Shown: one piece after another, positions 36,001 to 47,910 of the stretch
How the letters are laid out: the number at the start of each line of letters is the position of its first letter
How positions within the stretch are numbered: position 1 is the stretch's first letter
Origin: Agrypnia vestita
Lineage: Eukaryota; Arthropoda; Insecta; Trichoptera; Phryganeidae
DNA length: 64,000 bases
Direction of reading: 5' to 3'
Assembly (NCBI GenBank): GCA_016648135.1
Contig: JADDOH010002261.1
Location: forward strand, 124,001 to 188,000
The notes under the pieces: generated by a model
The model's input: the letters and a program-made list of their open reading frames with translations, nothing else
Databases searched by the model: none
Told to the model about the DNA's origin: nothing
Made by a program: the position numbers and the translations under genes

Positions 36001-37019
36001 AATATTTATTGATTCTGTAACTTACGTACCTACTAGTAAAAACACACATTCATCAGGAAATCGTCGAGCATTGTTTAATTTTAAGATTCTGCATGTGAAG
36101 TCTTACATGACAATAAATTTAAATTCAAATCTAACGCATGCATAGAATGCCAGCCCTTAAACATATTCTATGTTAAAAAATATTAAATCATTATTACTTT
36201 ATCAAATTGTAGATTAATAGACTGAGAATTCAGAAGGTATTTTAAACAATTTCAAATATTTTTTCTTGACAAATTCAGAAGCCTCGATTCGAATTATAGT
36301 ATGCATGAATTGTTTATTGTTGAATATAACAAACTACAAATATGTATATTTATTTAATGGTCGAACAACAATCGTACTACTGGCACTACTGACTAAATAA
36401 AAACAATGTTAATCATTAATTTATTCTATCACAATTTGTTAAATTATATAACTCATTATTACAACGCCGAGTAACCTTCTAAATAGTTATGAAATTCATA
36501 TTTGACAACTCTCTTTAGCAATTTTAATATATTCAGATTTATAAAAAGAATCATTGTATTTTTTTACTATATAAACTTAATAATTCAGTTTATAGTAATT
36601 TGTCGCCTCCATGCCTCTGTATTATGCCTCAATGTAATACAGCGCGTGCTCTAAACAATCTCATAAAGAATGACTTTGAATACTGCTTCTTGCAAAAGAA
36701 AGAAACGTTAAAACAATTGCGTGGCCTTAGGATGCGATTATTTTAAAGGGGTCCATGTAACATAAAACGAATATGTGCTCTGAGCTCTGTAACTATTTTT
36801 TTTTCTACGAATTTAATATTTAATAATAATAATTGCATAGAATTTTATTATTATTGTTATAAAATGCCCAATGTTTTCAAGTTTTCTGTTTTTGATACAT
36901 CTTTTAGATTTGTTATACAGTTAATGCAGGTATAAAACATTTGCATTAATAAGTTTGTTATGTTTGACTGTCATTAAAATCAAATTACCTGATTATAATC
37001 CGATAAATAAATTGTACCC
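33066..37019. other. Long region without recognised genes
   Basis: Mostly AT-rich. A GAAGAAGAAGAAGAAGATGA run lies at 33181-33200. A GC-balanced non-repetitive island lies at about 33990-34260 and another at about 35840-35960. A fragment resembling the end of family D (AAATCCAGTAACTGTGATCT) lies at 34541. Open frames of about 65-70 codons have no recognised domain. Confidence 0.45.
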
Positions 37020-37420
37020 TTAATTTTATCTGAATAACATGGAAACAATGCAGTTTTTCCTTTATGACGCCACGTTTCGGCGCATTCAAAAGTTCCAACG
37101 TTTATTACTTGAAAAAATCACTCTTTCCCACGCTCCCCCGTCCCGTCTCCCGGCTTCGGGGAACTTCGCAAGGAGCATAGAGTAAAACATATTTATGACT
37201 TTTGTGGCGGGAATATTAAAATTTTTGCCACCGGTATGTAAGGCCGCCATTACCCTGCCATTCTAATTTACGTTATATTTTTACCGTAAAACATGTTTTA
37301 TACGAGATTCGTAATACCGGTCGTCAGACTGAGGTTTGGAAAGTTTTGATATTTTTATCTAGTTACTACCGCGGGGGGATGCTTCGGGGAGCAGTCTAAT
37401 CTTTTTTTAAACCAAGACGG
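37020..37420. other. GC-balanced non-repetitive island
   Basis: This is less AT-rich, with blocks such as CCCCCGTCCCGTCTCCCGGC and GCCACCGGTATGTAAGGCCG. No open frame and no transposon ends. It is a candidate conserved non-coding segment by composition only. Confidence 0.35.
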
Positions 37421-39539
37421 AAAACATTCAGAAATGTCAAATATATTTCTCATTAAGGACCCTCGGTTCTTCAAAATTTTATAGTACGGGAAATAAAATT
37501 TCGAATCTCATTTTATTTTTGGTTTATGTCTAGGTTATTGCACTAGTGATCGAGAATTCGAGATCGAGAAGCTAGAAAAAGTATCGCATTTACACAGCGG
37601 ATACGCTTATAGAATGGTATGACACAATATTTAAAATTAAATTTTTTCCAAGATAGGTAGTATTTGAAAATTTTTCTTTAACCCCTTTAATGAATACACT
37701 TATTTCGTGAGATGAATTATGAGTATATTTAACTTATAAATTGACAAATTAAATGAAAGAATTGAAATAATAAAAGATTTTACTCATCAAGAATGTAATG
37801 ATTAATTAAAAATATTTTTATAATTTTTTTTTACACATTTAAATAAAAAAAATTTATATGTATTTTTATATGTATTTATGGTTATAAATTATTATTTTTA
37901 TATTTTATTGGCACTTATTTATAAGGTACTCGTACAACAACTAAAAATATATCTGAAAAAAAAGACCTCGTTAGAGATCCTCCTCCGGGACTGACATGCA
38001 ACGGTTCCCGGTGCATGTATGTTCAAAACTTAGAAATCGACTGTGTTACCACCGTACGCGAAAATTGGCTTTCGTCGTTATCTACTTGTTTTGTTTCTAT
38101 CGCACATACATTCCCAAGCCACGGCGTCCCAAAGTTGACTGAGCGCACCAAATTCGTAACCCTCTCGCAGCGGCGCGTAAGAGGGCGCGCATTGCAATTG
38201 CGATGTAAAGAAATCTTAGATATATTTTTAGTTTTAAATCTGACATCTTTACATGATGGCCAGATGACAGAAACTCATATTTTGAACCTTTTTTAAAGTC
38301 GTACTTTCATCAAAATATTTGCGCGACATTTTTTTACGTTCACATATTTATTTACAGTAATAATCTTTGTCGTGAAATTTCGCGAAATAATCTATAAAAA
38401 TTTGAGAGTTGCATTAGAGAAAATAACCCTTGTAAATTTACAACCCCCCTGCTTTTCTACTAGAAGTATTTTCAAGATTTCATCACATGGGGTGTTATAT
38501 CATATTGGATTTTTTGATGTTTGTATAATGAAACGTTTTAATATAACACTGGGAACGGATTCACAGGGCTTGCCGAAAGTACTTCGCATTACATACATAC
38601 AATAAAAGTTAACGCACACTTGACTTCTTCCTTTGTGATATAATTCTACCCCCGCCTTGACTCGCGCAATATCAAACCGGGAACATTTAATGCAGAAATA
38701 AATTTCAAATAATGTACGGTATATTTTGAAATTCTTTTGATCTGGCTAATTTTATTCAAATTTGAAATGTGTACCGAAATTAATATTAGATACATAAAAA
38801 AATATAAGCTTTATTGATGAACATTAATATATTTTTTTTAATAAAAATACATTTTATTGTAAAATTGCAATGCTTAGAAAATTGCTCTCTGATATTTAAA
38901 CCACATTAAATTAATCAATCACATGTGAAAATATGTTGGATTTTTTTGTCAACCAATATTTTTTTAGATAGATTTCTATATATCTAACTATTTGATTAAT
39001 ATAATTTGTTGATATATAACTTAGCACGTAAATAAGTCAAATAGTTTTTTGGGATGATATTTAGCATTTACTTTTTTGACTGATTTTGAAAACCAATGTT
39101 TAGTATTTTTCGTAAATATTATATCAATGCACAATCGCTAAAGAGTGTTATAGAATTAGGTACATTGAATTATAAATGTTGAATACATGGTGCTCAATTC
39201 ATAAAAGCATATCTGCAAATTTCGTTTCACATTGTTTAGTGCCATTGGCCAAAAATAGTTTTTTGAGATAAAAATTGTTTTATTTTTACTATCCTACGAA
39301 AAAAGTTTCAAATTTGTAATTATTTTAATGTCCGTCTTCGAATTATTTGTTTTAATAACCATGTTTTGCTGTCATCAAAATGTTATTATTTTTATAATAC
39401 ACAAGAACATATTACATATAATTGAATTATGCTTTTCTTTATAAAATTCTACATCCTTCGACCAAATATTTTAAGCCTATGCGCAAAACCACCTCTTCTC
39501 ACTTTGTCAACGCCATCCTTTCCACTCAATGTACATGTG
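37421..39539. other. Non-coding DNA, one CpG-rich patch
   Basis: About 37970-38220 is GC-rich and crossed by a 93-codon frame (38015-38296) without recognised motifs. The rest is AT-rich. Confidence 0.4.
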
Positions 39540-39660
39540 TATTTCATGAAATTAAATTCTTCTCAAAAGTTGCACTCTAGGACCCTGATAAAAAACCCTC
39601 AACATACACCGTTACTCTTTAGGGCCTGCGTAAAATAATAGCAGCCTCCTCACCCCAACC
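39540..39660. repeat. Dispersed repeat, copy 2 (partner of 5985-6180)
   Basis: CACTCTAGGACCCTGATAAA, then TTTAGGGCCTGCGTAAAA and a CCTCCTCACCCC block, in the same order as at about 6030-6170. Confidence 0.45.
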
Positions 39661-40206
39661 TCAATTTGAAAAAAATAAGAAATGTCTGTAATACGAAATT
39701 TTTTAAACACCCTTGTGAAAGGTGTACGTCTGTTTCAAAATGATAAACAGTGAAGAAATTTGGGTCTCCCCCCCGGAGATATAAACCTCTTTTCTTATTT
39801 CATCACGCTCCTTCATCCATAGATATTTATTTATCGTTAGACACTTGGATGCTTCCTTTGAATAATCTTTTGTAATTAAATTACACGCAGAACAATACTG
39901 CTACGGCGGAGGCCCGTTGTGTTTCTGCAGAAAGGCACGGTGTTATTGTAATCGGGAGAGCAGTCAAGTGGAAAAAATAATTAATTACATGCCTGGCGGA
40001 ACGTCCTGCGAATGGGTTCGTCCCGAGTAAAGATTTTTGATAGGATTCAATATCGGGCTGATACAGATTATACAGTCACGCCCCTAGAAGGCTTCACGGT
40101 CATAAGCACCGAGGCAATATTAAAATCCCAAGTCTTACCCAAAGTACGTTCGTTACCTTCCAAGTACCTTTCTCGATATTAAACCACACACTTAATCCAC
40201 GAAATC
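39661..40206. other. Unassigned; GC-balanced part at about 39900-40080
   Basis: No repeat ends or coding motif recognised. Confidence 0.4.
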
Positions 40207-40553
40207 ACATTTTATTTAAGATGAATTATACAAGTCTCACATAGAGGAAGCTATTTACATGAGAAGCATGTATGGAAGACTCATATACGATAGCCCAGGG
40301 CTTACAACCTGTATGAGATGACATAAATTATTATCACTCTACATAATGCAATGCTCACCAATTCCGTCGTAAGAATATCCACGCATTTTATATCAAATTT
40401 GTGTTACAAGATTGGTATTACAATTTTGAGAACAATCCGTTTATTTTATAAGACTATGCAAAAATACTTCAATAAATGTTTCTTATATAAATAGCCTTGT
40501 CTCCGTGAGACTTCTATAATTATAGATCACTATAATCATCTTAATTAAATAAT
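40207..40553. mobile_element. Dispersed family D, palindromic copy
   Basis: The left end (TTATTTAAGATGAATTATAC, AAGTCTCACATAGAGGAAGC) is the inverse of the right end (CTCCGTGAGACTTCTATAAT, CATCTTAATTAAATAA), with arms of about 60 bp. Inside, GGAAGACTCATATACGATAG and CACTCTACATAATGCAATG match 59083-59200. It is a non-coding inverted-repeat element. Confidence 0.65.
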
Positions 40554-40679
40554 AATCACGCAGTGGACAAATCCAGTAACTGTGTTCTCGAAACATACAT
40601 ATCAAATTTTATTTGTGACTAGCTGTAATCCTTCAACGGAACATTAGTTCGCGTCTTTGCTGAGCTAATATATATTTAT
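40554..40679. other. Spacer
   Basis: It contains AAATCCAGTAACTGTGTTCT (40569), shared with 34541 and probably part of the same repeat family. Confidence 0.4.
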
Positions 40680-40800
40680 AGTATATTTTTGGCGGTCCAC
40701 GGAGAGGCGGCCGTAGCAACCTGCATGCGTAGTGCGGCCGGTTTGGATTTGCTGGCCTGGGGTTCAAGCCCCATCTTCTGCCATTTAATTGTTTTTTTGC
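40680..40800. repeat. GC-rich tRNA-like repeat segment
   Basis: GTAGCAACCTGCATGCGTAG and GGGGTTCAAGCCCCATCTTC are spaced like A- and B-box regions. No acceptor pairing is seen. The 64-codon minus frame across it (WGLNPRPA) is of the kind produced by repeats and is not a gene. Confidence 0.45.
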
Positions 40801-40944
40801 CGTTAATTCGAACGAAATTACGGACATTACACGAAGTTGCAGACGAATAGAAAGATCGACGGATGGACAGATAACGATATTATTATGTATGATTACAATT
40901 TTTCAGGATGTAGTGCCGTAAAAATAAAAATAAACTAGCAGGAA

Positions 40945-41125
40945 AGCAATCGCTTATTGCTAGGCCGCGATTGGTCGGCTAGGTCGCGATTACTTATTGC
41001 TAGGCCCTGCGGGCGGCTATTGTGGCCGCTGCGCGGCCAATTGTGTTTACTGTGCAGCAAACACAATTGTTTACCTATGCCTACGTCAGCCGCTTCGCGG
41101 CCAATTGTATCTGGCAAACTTCCAT
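40945..41125. repeat. GC-rich module array (Helitron B)
   Basis: GCGGGCGGCTATTGTGGCCG, GGCCGCTGCGCGGCCA, TTGTGTTTACTGTGCAGCAA and CAGCCGCTTCGCGGCCAATT occur in the same left-to-right order as part of the Helitron A array. Unlike A it carries an extra CTAGGCCGCGATT unit and a short terminal hairpin (AGCAATCGCTTATTGCT). Confidence 0.75.
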
Positions 41126-41389
41126 TTTTAATTACGGGTAGTTTAGATATAATTAAGACAACGTATTTATTCAAAATTTCTAACCGATTAATTAAGTCAG
41201 AGCGGAATAAACCATAGTTCGATAGGTAGGTACATACTCTCTTCTCTTCTCGCAGTGTTGATTACTTTTATACAACATTATAAAAAAATAATCCTTGTTT
41301 AATTTTTACATAAACAAATTTGAATGTTCAAAACCAAAAATGTAATTAAAATTTCAACAAAAAAATATTCTCGACCGTTAAAAAAAATT

Positions 41390-41464
41390 CGATCCTGCCA
41401 GGATTCGAACCTGGCATCTTCCGATCCGCAGTCAGACGTGTTATTCACTGCGCCACAATGCGGC
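41390..41464 (-). pseudogene. tRNA-Arg-like pseudogene or SINE head
   Basis: The minus strand has a perfect T arm (CCAGG TTCGAAT CCTGG), a B box and an anticodon arm TCTGA CTGCGGA TCGGA. By position its anticodon is GCG (Arg). The A-box-like TGGCGCAGTGAATAACACG is present. The acceptor strands (GCCGCAT and AGGATCG) do not pair, so it is not a working tRNA. It lies inside Helitron B, which may have captured it. Confidence 0.55.
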
Positions 41465-41557
41465 ACAAACAGCGTGGCAAAATTATTGTATACAAATAGA
41501 AATCATCATCCAAATGCAGAAACGTACGACATTGGTTGGAGTAATTAATATTATAGA

Positions 41558-42301
41558 TTTAGATAAATTCATCAAGATACACAGAAAAACTCAGAATCCA
41601 GATTGAGGTACATGGCCGGTAGATATATGCTTTTGAAAACCTTTGATTAGATTTTGAAGAAAAGTTGTAGTTAAAATATTGGTCATTTTTAAAGGAAAAA
41701 TACGTAACTACCTTAGAAAATGTATGAAATTGACGACTTCTATACAAGACATTTTGAATTGATCTATCATCGCGTTGAGTGTGGTGAGCACAAACGAATA
41801 AAAAGTGTTATATAAAATAAACAATAGGTTTACATATATATAGAAATCTATGTATTATAAATATGTACGAGAGTCGGATTAAGAAAATTATGTTAACTCT
41901 CTTGAAATGGATTACGGTGTAAAATAGCGGCTTAAATAATAGATGGCGTCTCAGAAATGACGTTAATATAATTTTTTTTGCATAGATTGGTGTTATTATA
42001 AAAATACACTATATTTAGATATAAATTAAAAACATTATTTTCTCACATTTTTTTCCAAGGCGTAAAATAAATAAAATATGTAAACCAGTATTTTTGTACT
42101 TACAATTATTATTGGTCGGCGATGACTTCTAACTATCCAATGATCATGTTTTCACAACTTTGCAGCAATAATGCATTTGGTGTCACTTTAAAAGTAAGTG
42201 GCACAAATATAATCATTATATTTTATATATATAAAAGGAACATATTATTATTGAGAAGTTGCAATTTCAGAATAAAGTTCTATGATTTTTATTTTTTTCT
42301 C
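41558..42301. other. No gene seen
   Basis: AT-rich; nothing assigned. Confidence 0.5.
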
Positions 42302-42483
42302 TTTTTTTTTTTTTTTTAATAGAGATGTGAACACGGAATACGTGTCACATCAATATTCTTACTATTCTCAAACTAAGCTAAACGCTTGTACCATGAAAAT
42401 AGGACTAACTTGCTAGTCTGGAGTGAGGTTCGAACCCTTTGGATCACGAGGCCAGTGTCCTAACCACAAGACCAACAAGCTAC
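42302..42483 (-). mobile_element. tRNA-derived SINE, family S1
   Basis: On the minus strand the head is GTAGCTTGTTGGTCTTGTGG (A-box region) and GGGTTCGAACC (B box). The body is CTAGCAAGTTAGTCCTATTT and then GTGACACGTATTCCGTGTTC. It ends in an A run (the T run at 42302-42317 on the plus strand). It is well preserved. Confidence 0.8.
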
Positions 42484-44079
42484 TCGTTTTATTAATTTTT
42501 AACTTTCGTTAACTTACCAAACTTGCAGAAATTGAATAACGCGCTATCTCCGAATAGAATTGAGGTCCGTTGGTTCGAATCCCGGTAGCAGTTAAAATAT
42601 TTTTTCGTTAATTTGATTTTTCTGTATGTCTTTTCTAATTGATTGATTTGCTAAATTATATTTTAAATCATAAAATTTTTATTTTCCTTGGTCCGCAGAT
42701 AATATTTTTTTACAGTAATAATTCATTTTGTTGGCATTATAAATAATTAATTTCCTTTATTTTATAAATACACATCTGTTCAGCTTGATAAGGGTTCTGG
42801 AATTATGAAATGTTGGATAATTTATTTACAACTCACATAGGTTATTTCAAATTTATTAATGAATTTTACATTAATACTTTTATCTGTTTATTCTGAGAAA
42901 ATTAGAGCTATTCACAATAATAAAATTGATTAAATATTATAGCATGTAATTATTTTATTGCAAGAGGTAAAATAGACTTATGTGTACAACTATTGTAAAA
43001 TTTAAACGTGGTTTTGATTACAATATAGTGCATTAGTTACAAATGTAAAAAAATTGATTTTTTTTAAGGATGGTCTATAACTAAGCATTTATTTCATAAA
43101 AGGCATATTTTAAGAAATACGATTAAGGTTTATTATAAACTTTTAATTTTAATATGAATTTGAAAAGATAATTTAAAAATGTTTGAAAACAAGGAAAAAA
43201 TCATTTTAAATTTATTACCTACTAGTCTTTAATTCTATTACAAATGTACCAAAGTTTTTTGTATTTGATATAAAACTCAAAGAATAAAAAGCTGAAAAGA
43301 GATGAATAAATAAATAAATATCATTGAAAATGCTAGAAAAGCAGCATTCTTCCACTCCAGAAGTCAAAATTTAAGATGATATCTACCTATCTTATTTTTT
43401 ATGCCTTTATTCTACATAAATATAAGAAAACAGAAATTGAATAAAATTAATGCAATCGAGGCCAAGTCTTTTACATGGATTCTTTTACATTTACCTGTGA
43501 CATCGAAGAACATGATAGTATAATTTCAATGTCAGTTAACGACGGAAATGCCTTTCACTGTTTAATAGACTGTCCTCTGAAGAGTTTTTCATGAGGTTGT
43601 CATCACGAGACAATAGCCGAAACATAGATACTGCTTCTATGAGATTTCTTTGGAAAAATCTCGGATTTTGTAGTCCACCATGTACATATTAAGTCAAGCA
43701 CCGTTACTTGTCGGCTCACTTCACGCTTATAATATATCAAACGTCAAAATGTTAGTTTTTTTGAAATTTGACGTTTAAATTTTCAGAATATATAGTTGTA
43801 AGCTATGTCTAAAGGTAAAATCTGTATGTAATGTAATGTAATGCCGTATGCACGAGAGTTTCTACTAATCAAGCGATGATCTCGGAGTTGAAATATTGAA
43901 ATTAATATTCAAATCATCTCACGATGATTTGAATATCAATATGTGTAAACAGTAGGTACTAATATTGATGTTAGTCTTCCGTGTCTTAATTTGTGAACAA
44001 GGGCTTTAATGAATTATTTAAAGAATTAACTTATTCATAAATTCACACAACGGAAATAATTACTTAATAAAACATCTGT
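42484..44079. other. AT-rich region with a hairpin
   Basis: An imperfect hairpin lies at 43889-43942 (TTCAAATCAT / ATGATTTGAA at its core). About 43585-43625 has a degenerate hairpin-plus-CGAAAC motif (TTGTC ... GACAATAGCCGAAAC). No gene is seen. Confidence 0.45.
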
Positions 44080-44570
44080 CAATCGCGCGTGGGGATGAAA
44101 AGATACAGCGACAGTACCTAGCTGAATCAATAAGACCGCGGCATGAAATGCCACATTCAAAACATTTCAAATTCTTTGAAATAACCGGTCATGTATCCAA
44201 AGTGTAGGGGTGGAATCTGCGAAGCCGTTTTATTGAGCCTTTGACGGCGTTGGTATTTACAGACGCGCCCCTGGGGTAGTCGTAATATCCACAGCGCTCC
44301 TTTTTTCATATCCTGGCTCCTTTGAGCGCTTATGTGTTTTTTGGGTCACCTAATATGACGACAAGACAGCTTTATTTAGCTTAAAGCTTAAGACAACAGA
44401 ACAGCGGATAAATGTTTACCGGGAAGAGGGAGGATCTCTTGAATAAATGAGCGAAGTGCCCCCGCCGCCGCCCACGGAGATAGGGTTGAAATTTTCACGG
44501 CGTTCTTAAGTTTAATCGCCTTAGAAGGGAATCGTTTTAAGAGCGGATTATTTATAAGGCGCAAAGTACA
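44080..44570. other. GC-balanced non-repetitive island
   Basis: About 490 bp with CpG-containing blocks (CAGACGCGCCCCTGGGGTAG, CCCCGCCGCCGCCCACGG region near 44460). No open frame and no transposon ends. It is a candidate conserved regulatory element by composition only. Confidence 0.4.
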
Positions 44571-45337
44571 TGACTCAGTTCATCAACCTGTAATTACAAT
44601 TATACTAGTGGATGAGGTATGATCGGTATCGCTTATAATACACGAGCGTTACTCATACGACCTTACAGTAACTTCATTTTCACGACTAGACATAAACTTT
44701 TGGAGTAATTATTCATAATTTTCAATTAAAATTACATGATTACTTTGTGGTGACAAATTTTGATAATCAAAATAATTATCTCAGTGTAATATATAAGTTG
44801 TGAAGATTTTACAAAGTTTTATGGCGGAAAAATCGGTCTTAATTTTAACCTGAGATATAACACGTTTGTTATAATAATAAATACAAAATAATGAAAAAAA
44901 ACTTAAATAAAGGATATAAACAAAAAATCAATAAATAAATAAATATTTTTTAATATAATGCTAAAACCGATTCAAGTTAATCAACACACCAGAATTTAAA
45001 TTTACCACAACCTAAAATTTCTTTAATTATAAAAAAACAAGAAAAATAGCAGATCACAATGAATTTGTATTTGAAATTAAAAAACATGTATACAGACATC
45101 TACTAGATACACGAAATGATTTTGAGATGTTTGTGAACATCTGTTCACACTAAACTTGTACTTTCTACTCCAATATTATCGGTAATAACAATAAAATTCC
45201 ACAGCTATTTTACTGGATATACATTTCCTTGTGTTGAATAAATGTATTCAATTTCATTTTACATTATTTAGATTAATGCATATTTATACATTATACCTGC
45301 GAATTTCTATAATTCAACTACCTTTTGTAAAGAATTT
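44571..45337. other. No gene seen
   Basis: AT-rich; nothing assigned. Confidence 0.5.
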
Positions 45338-45377
45338 AAACCTATGCTCCTTCTCACCAGAGAAGGAGCATAGGTTT
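45338..45377. repeat. Perfect 18 bp-arm palindrome
   Basis: AAACCTATGCTCCTTCTC, a 4-base loop ACCA, then the exact reverse complement. A perfect short hairpin in otherwise diverged AT-rich DNA suggests a recent origin or selection. Confidence 0.85.
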
Positions 45378-46439
45378 ATAGAGAAGTAAGAAAGATGTTT
45401 TTCCATATTTTCAATATTTTTATTGTATCTCAATGTATATATAAAACAAAGCAATTAAAAATAATAATTATAAGGATAGGGTGTTTCAAAAAAATATGAG
45501 TTTTTTTGTAAAAGTTGTCACATTTTTTATATTTTATGTATGATACTCATTGCACATTCATAAATTAATTAAAAAATTGATGTTATTTAATCAGATCTGC
45601 ACCTGAATATTTTTTGTCATAGATATCATAAATCACTCAAAACAATCTTAAAAACTTAGTATCAGATTCATGTACATACGGAATGCGATTAAAAATTGGA
45701 ATTCCACACGAAATCTCCTCTCCGTATTCCCCGAGCACCACAAATCAAATTCAAAATGAATCTTCGGTCAACGACTTCGAAAATTTGCTAGACTAATCCT
45801 TCAATCTTCATAAATGTCATTTAATAGGAGTATAAAAATAAAATGAAACGGCGCGGGTGATCACCGTTGATACAAATATTAAATATCCGAGAGAGGATAG
45901 GACTCGCTAAGTGAATCTCTTTTCTCTACTGCAGAAATATTCCACAATTCTCATTACTTTCTCCGAATACCCCCAGGGTATTGCCGATTGAATGACATGG
46001 AAAAGCAATTATATTGAAGATTATTTGTGATAAACGTCTCGATTGAGATGTATACGTACGAAAGAACTGTTTCCAATATCGTTTTATCGATTGCATTATT
46101 TGATAATATATAATAATAGCAGAGAGTAGATGCTAGTTAGTTAAGTTGGTCGATTCTCGGCCAATGTTGGCCGTATTCGGATTTTTACGTAAAACATATT
46201 TTAAAAGTTGAAAATAAGCGACGTAACTCATTTTAATTTTAGTTTTAGTAACGAGATTATCATCAGGTGGTTAAAGACCCTGATAGATAGTTCTAGATAA
46301 AGCATTGACGCGAATATGATGTTCTGCATGCTAAGAATTTTATTTTTTGATTTTTGAACGAAAATAAAAATTCTTTATTTACAAAAGCAGGTTTGCAAGG
46401 TATTTTTCGTACCACAATAATTCATGTTGAGTTAATATA
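45378..46439. other. No gene seen
   Basis: A less AT-rich part at about 45690-45980 is unassigned. Confidence 0.45.
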
Positions 46440-46720
46440 GTTTGGTCGTGTAAAGAGAAGGAATGAGGAAATAATGGTAAGAAAGATATACTATGCCGCA
46501 AGTGTTGACGGCAACATAAAGAAAGGGCGGCCGAGGAAGACTTAGCATTACCAGGTTAAGCAGATACTGGAAGATGCTCCATTAGGATTCTCATAAATCG
46601 TTGGGCTTGCAAAGATTTATAAAAGTGGACAAGGCGAGAGTTGTGTGTCAGGACATAATAGTGTAGAGCTCCATCCTTTCTGCCTACCCTTGCGGTGAAA
46701 CGGCGTAATATTATGTTAGT
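46440..46720 (+). pseudogene. LINE C-terminal pseudogene, family L-NEERMV
   Basis: Plus strand: FGRVKRRNEEIMVRKIYY, then SVDGNIKKGRPRKT and HYQVKQILEDAP, with a stop and frameshifts. The 3' UTR block CTTTCTGCCTACCCTTGCGG follows at about 46677. It corresponds to the C-terminus found at 62345 and 32850. The RT core is absent. Confidence 0.65.
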
Positions 46721-46775
46721 GACTTGGCTGTAAATTATTGGTTGATTTGGCACTATGGCAGTTACTTTGTGTGGT

Positions 46776-47255
46776 ACCATGATTATTTTGATTTACACTA
46801 AATCGAACTTTGTAATGCACACGTTGAGTTAAATTTATCACAACTATAATTTTGAGAGGAGCAATCTCTCTCATCATCGGATATACTTAAAAACATACCT
46901 GATGATAAATTATGCCCGATGATGAGAGGGACTGCTCCTCTAGAAATTATAGTTGTAATAAATTTAATTCAACGTATGTACATTCCTTCCTTCCTGGGTT
47001 TCAATCCGTGGGATTGGTTTGCAGCAAAGCACATCTCCTTCTCCATTCTGCTCGGTCTCCGACGATCCTCTTCAGCTCTGTGTAGGAGGCACAATTCATA
47101 TCTTGGCACACTTGCCCAAGATATTCACGTCGAGGACGCCCTCTGGCAATCTTTCTCTCTACTATTCACTCCAGTCTAGTTTTGAGCAGATTTTTATGGC
47201 GTAACATGTGCATTACAAATTTCAATTAAGTGTAAATCAAAATAATTGTAAATTA
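46776..47255. mobile_element. Palindromic element split by a LINE insertion
   Basis: Outer ends: TTATTTTGATTTACACT (46783) matches the inverse at about 47230-47250. Inner arms: 46821-46880 and 46914-46974 are near-reverse complements (TTATCACAACTATAATTT and its inverse). The right arm is broken at about 46975 and resumes near 47203 (GTGCATTACAAATTT), because an RTE LINE tail lies between. The centre shows CGATGATGAGAGG ... CCTCTAGAAAT, a degenerate form of the hammerhead-like motif. Confidence 0.7.
47001..47195 (-). pseudogene. RTE-type LINE C-terminal fragment
   Basis: The minus strand reads without a break KIARGRPRREYLGQVCQDM, then NCASYTELKRIVGDRAEW and RRRCALL to a stop at 47001-47003. 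RGRPR...W is the typical end of RTE-type polymerases. An AGGAAGGAAGGAATG simple tail follows the stop within about 20 bp, matching the very short RTE 3' UTR. One stop lies upstream (near 47170). It is 5'-truncated to about 200 bp. Confidence 0.7.
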
Positions 47256-47744
47256 ATCATTTGACTTCAAAATCTCAGTTTGAGTCAAGCGTCGCTGCGG
47301 AACATCATACACATTTTTACCTAAATGAACATCATCCTGATAAAATGTAATTTTTGCAATGTTACTTAAATATTTACAATATTCTAACATTTAATTATAC
47401 TTTAATATAATACCATAAATGAGAGATGAAAAATGTTAAAATCGGAAAGATTGCCATGATTCCGTAATACACACCACCACCAATATCATTAAACAGAGAA
47501 AAATTATATACCAAGAGCGCAGATGTTGCTGGTGGCGTACGATACGTATCCCATAGACACATATCTCACAAAGCAAACAGCTAAATTTTACAAGAAAAAC
47601 GCTGAGCAGTGACTATTTTTCACAATACATGTCGCAAGACACAATGAGAAGGCTGGTGGTACAATCAAGGTAATCAAATAAACTCGATAGAACCCATATC
47701 CGTAGAAGATCAAAAAATCGACGGAGAAAAAAATGGAAAAACAA
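47256..47744. other. Unassigned, possibly upstream LINE remnant
   Basis: It precedes a LINE C-terminal scrap, but no reverse-transcriptase motif can be read. Confidence 0.35.
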
Positions 47745-47910
47745 AAGCTCTGGTGATGTCTGCAATCAACAATTCACTTCAGGAAGATGTTAGGACTGCT
47801 GCAGATCGGAACAGATGGCGCCGAATAATTTTAATTATTCTGTAGTCGTTACCAATGACCACAACAGCTCTTCCAATAGCATAACGAAGAAGAAGAAGAA
47901 GAATCTGTGA
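47745..47910 (+). pseudogene. LINE C-terminal fragment with GAA tail
   Basis: Plus strand: QEDVRTAADRNRWRRIIL then a stop. DxxxAADRxxWRR closes many LINE polymerases. A GAAGAAGAAGAAGAAGAATC tail at 47887-47906 completes a 5'-truncated insertion. The clade is not determined. Confidence 0.55.

Larger units (their letters stand above)
40935..41557 (-). mobile_element. Helitron B, 623 bp, non-autonomous
   Basis: On the minus strand it starts TCTATAATATTAATTACTCC (preceded by A) and ends GCTTTCCTGCTAG followed by T. Both ends match Helitron A, including CAACCAATGTCG near the 5' end. It has no RepHel sequence. The interior holds the GC-rich palindromic modules near the 3' end and a tRNA-Arg-like segment. 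Confidence 0.8.

Noticed and set aside
38015..38296. 93-codon plus frame
   Set aside because: No known motif; lies in a CpG-rich patch and is open by chance.
40633..40827. 64-codon minus frame with WGLNPRPA
   Set aside because: Typical translation of a tRNA-like repeat with GGTTC-type B box; not a gene.
41390..41464. Functional tRNA-Arg gene
   Set aside because: Acceptor strands do not pair, so only a pseudogene or SINE head is claimed.
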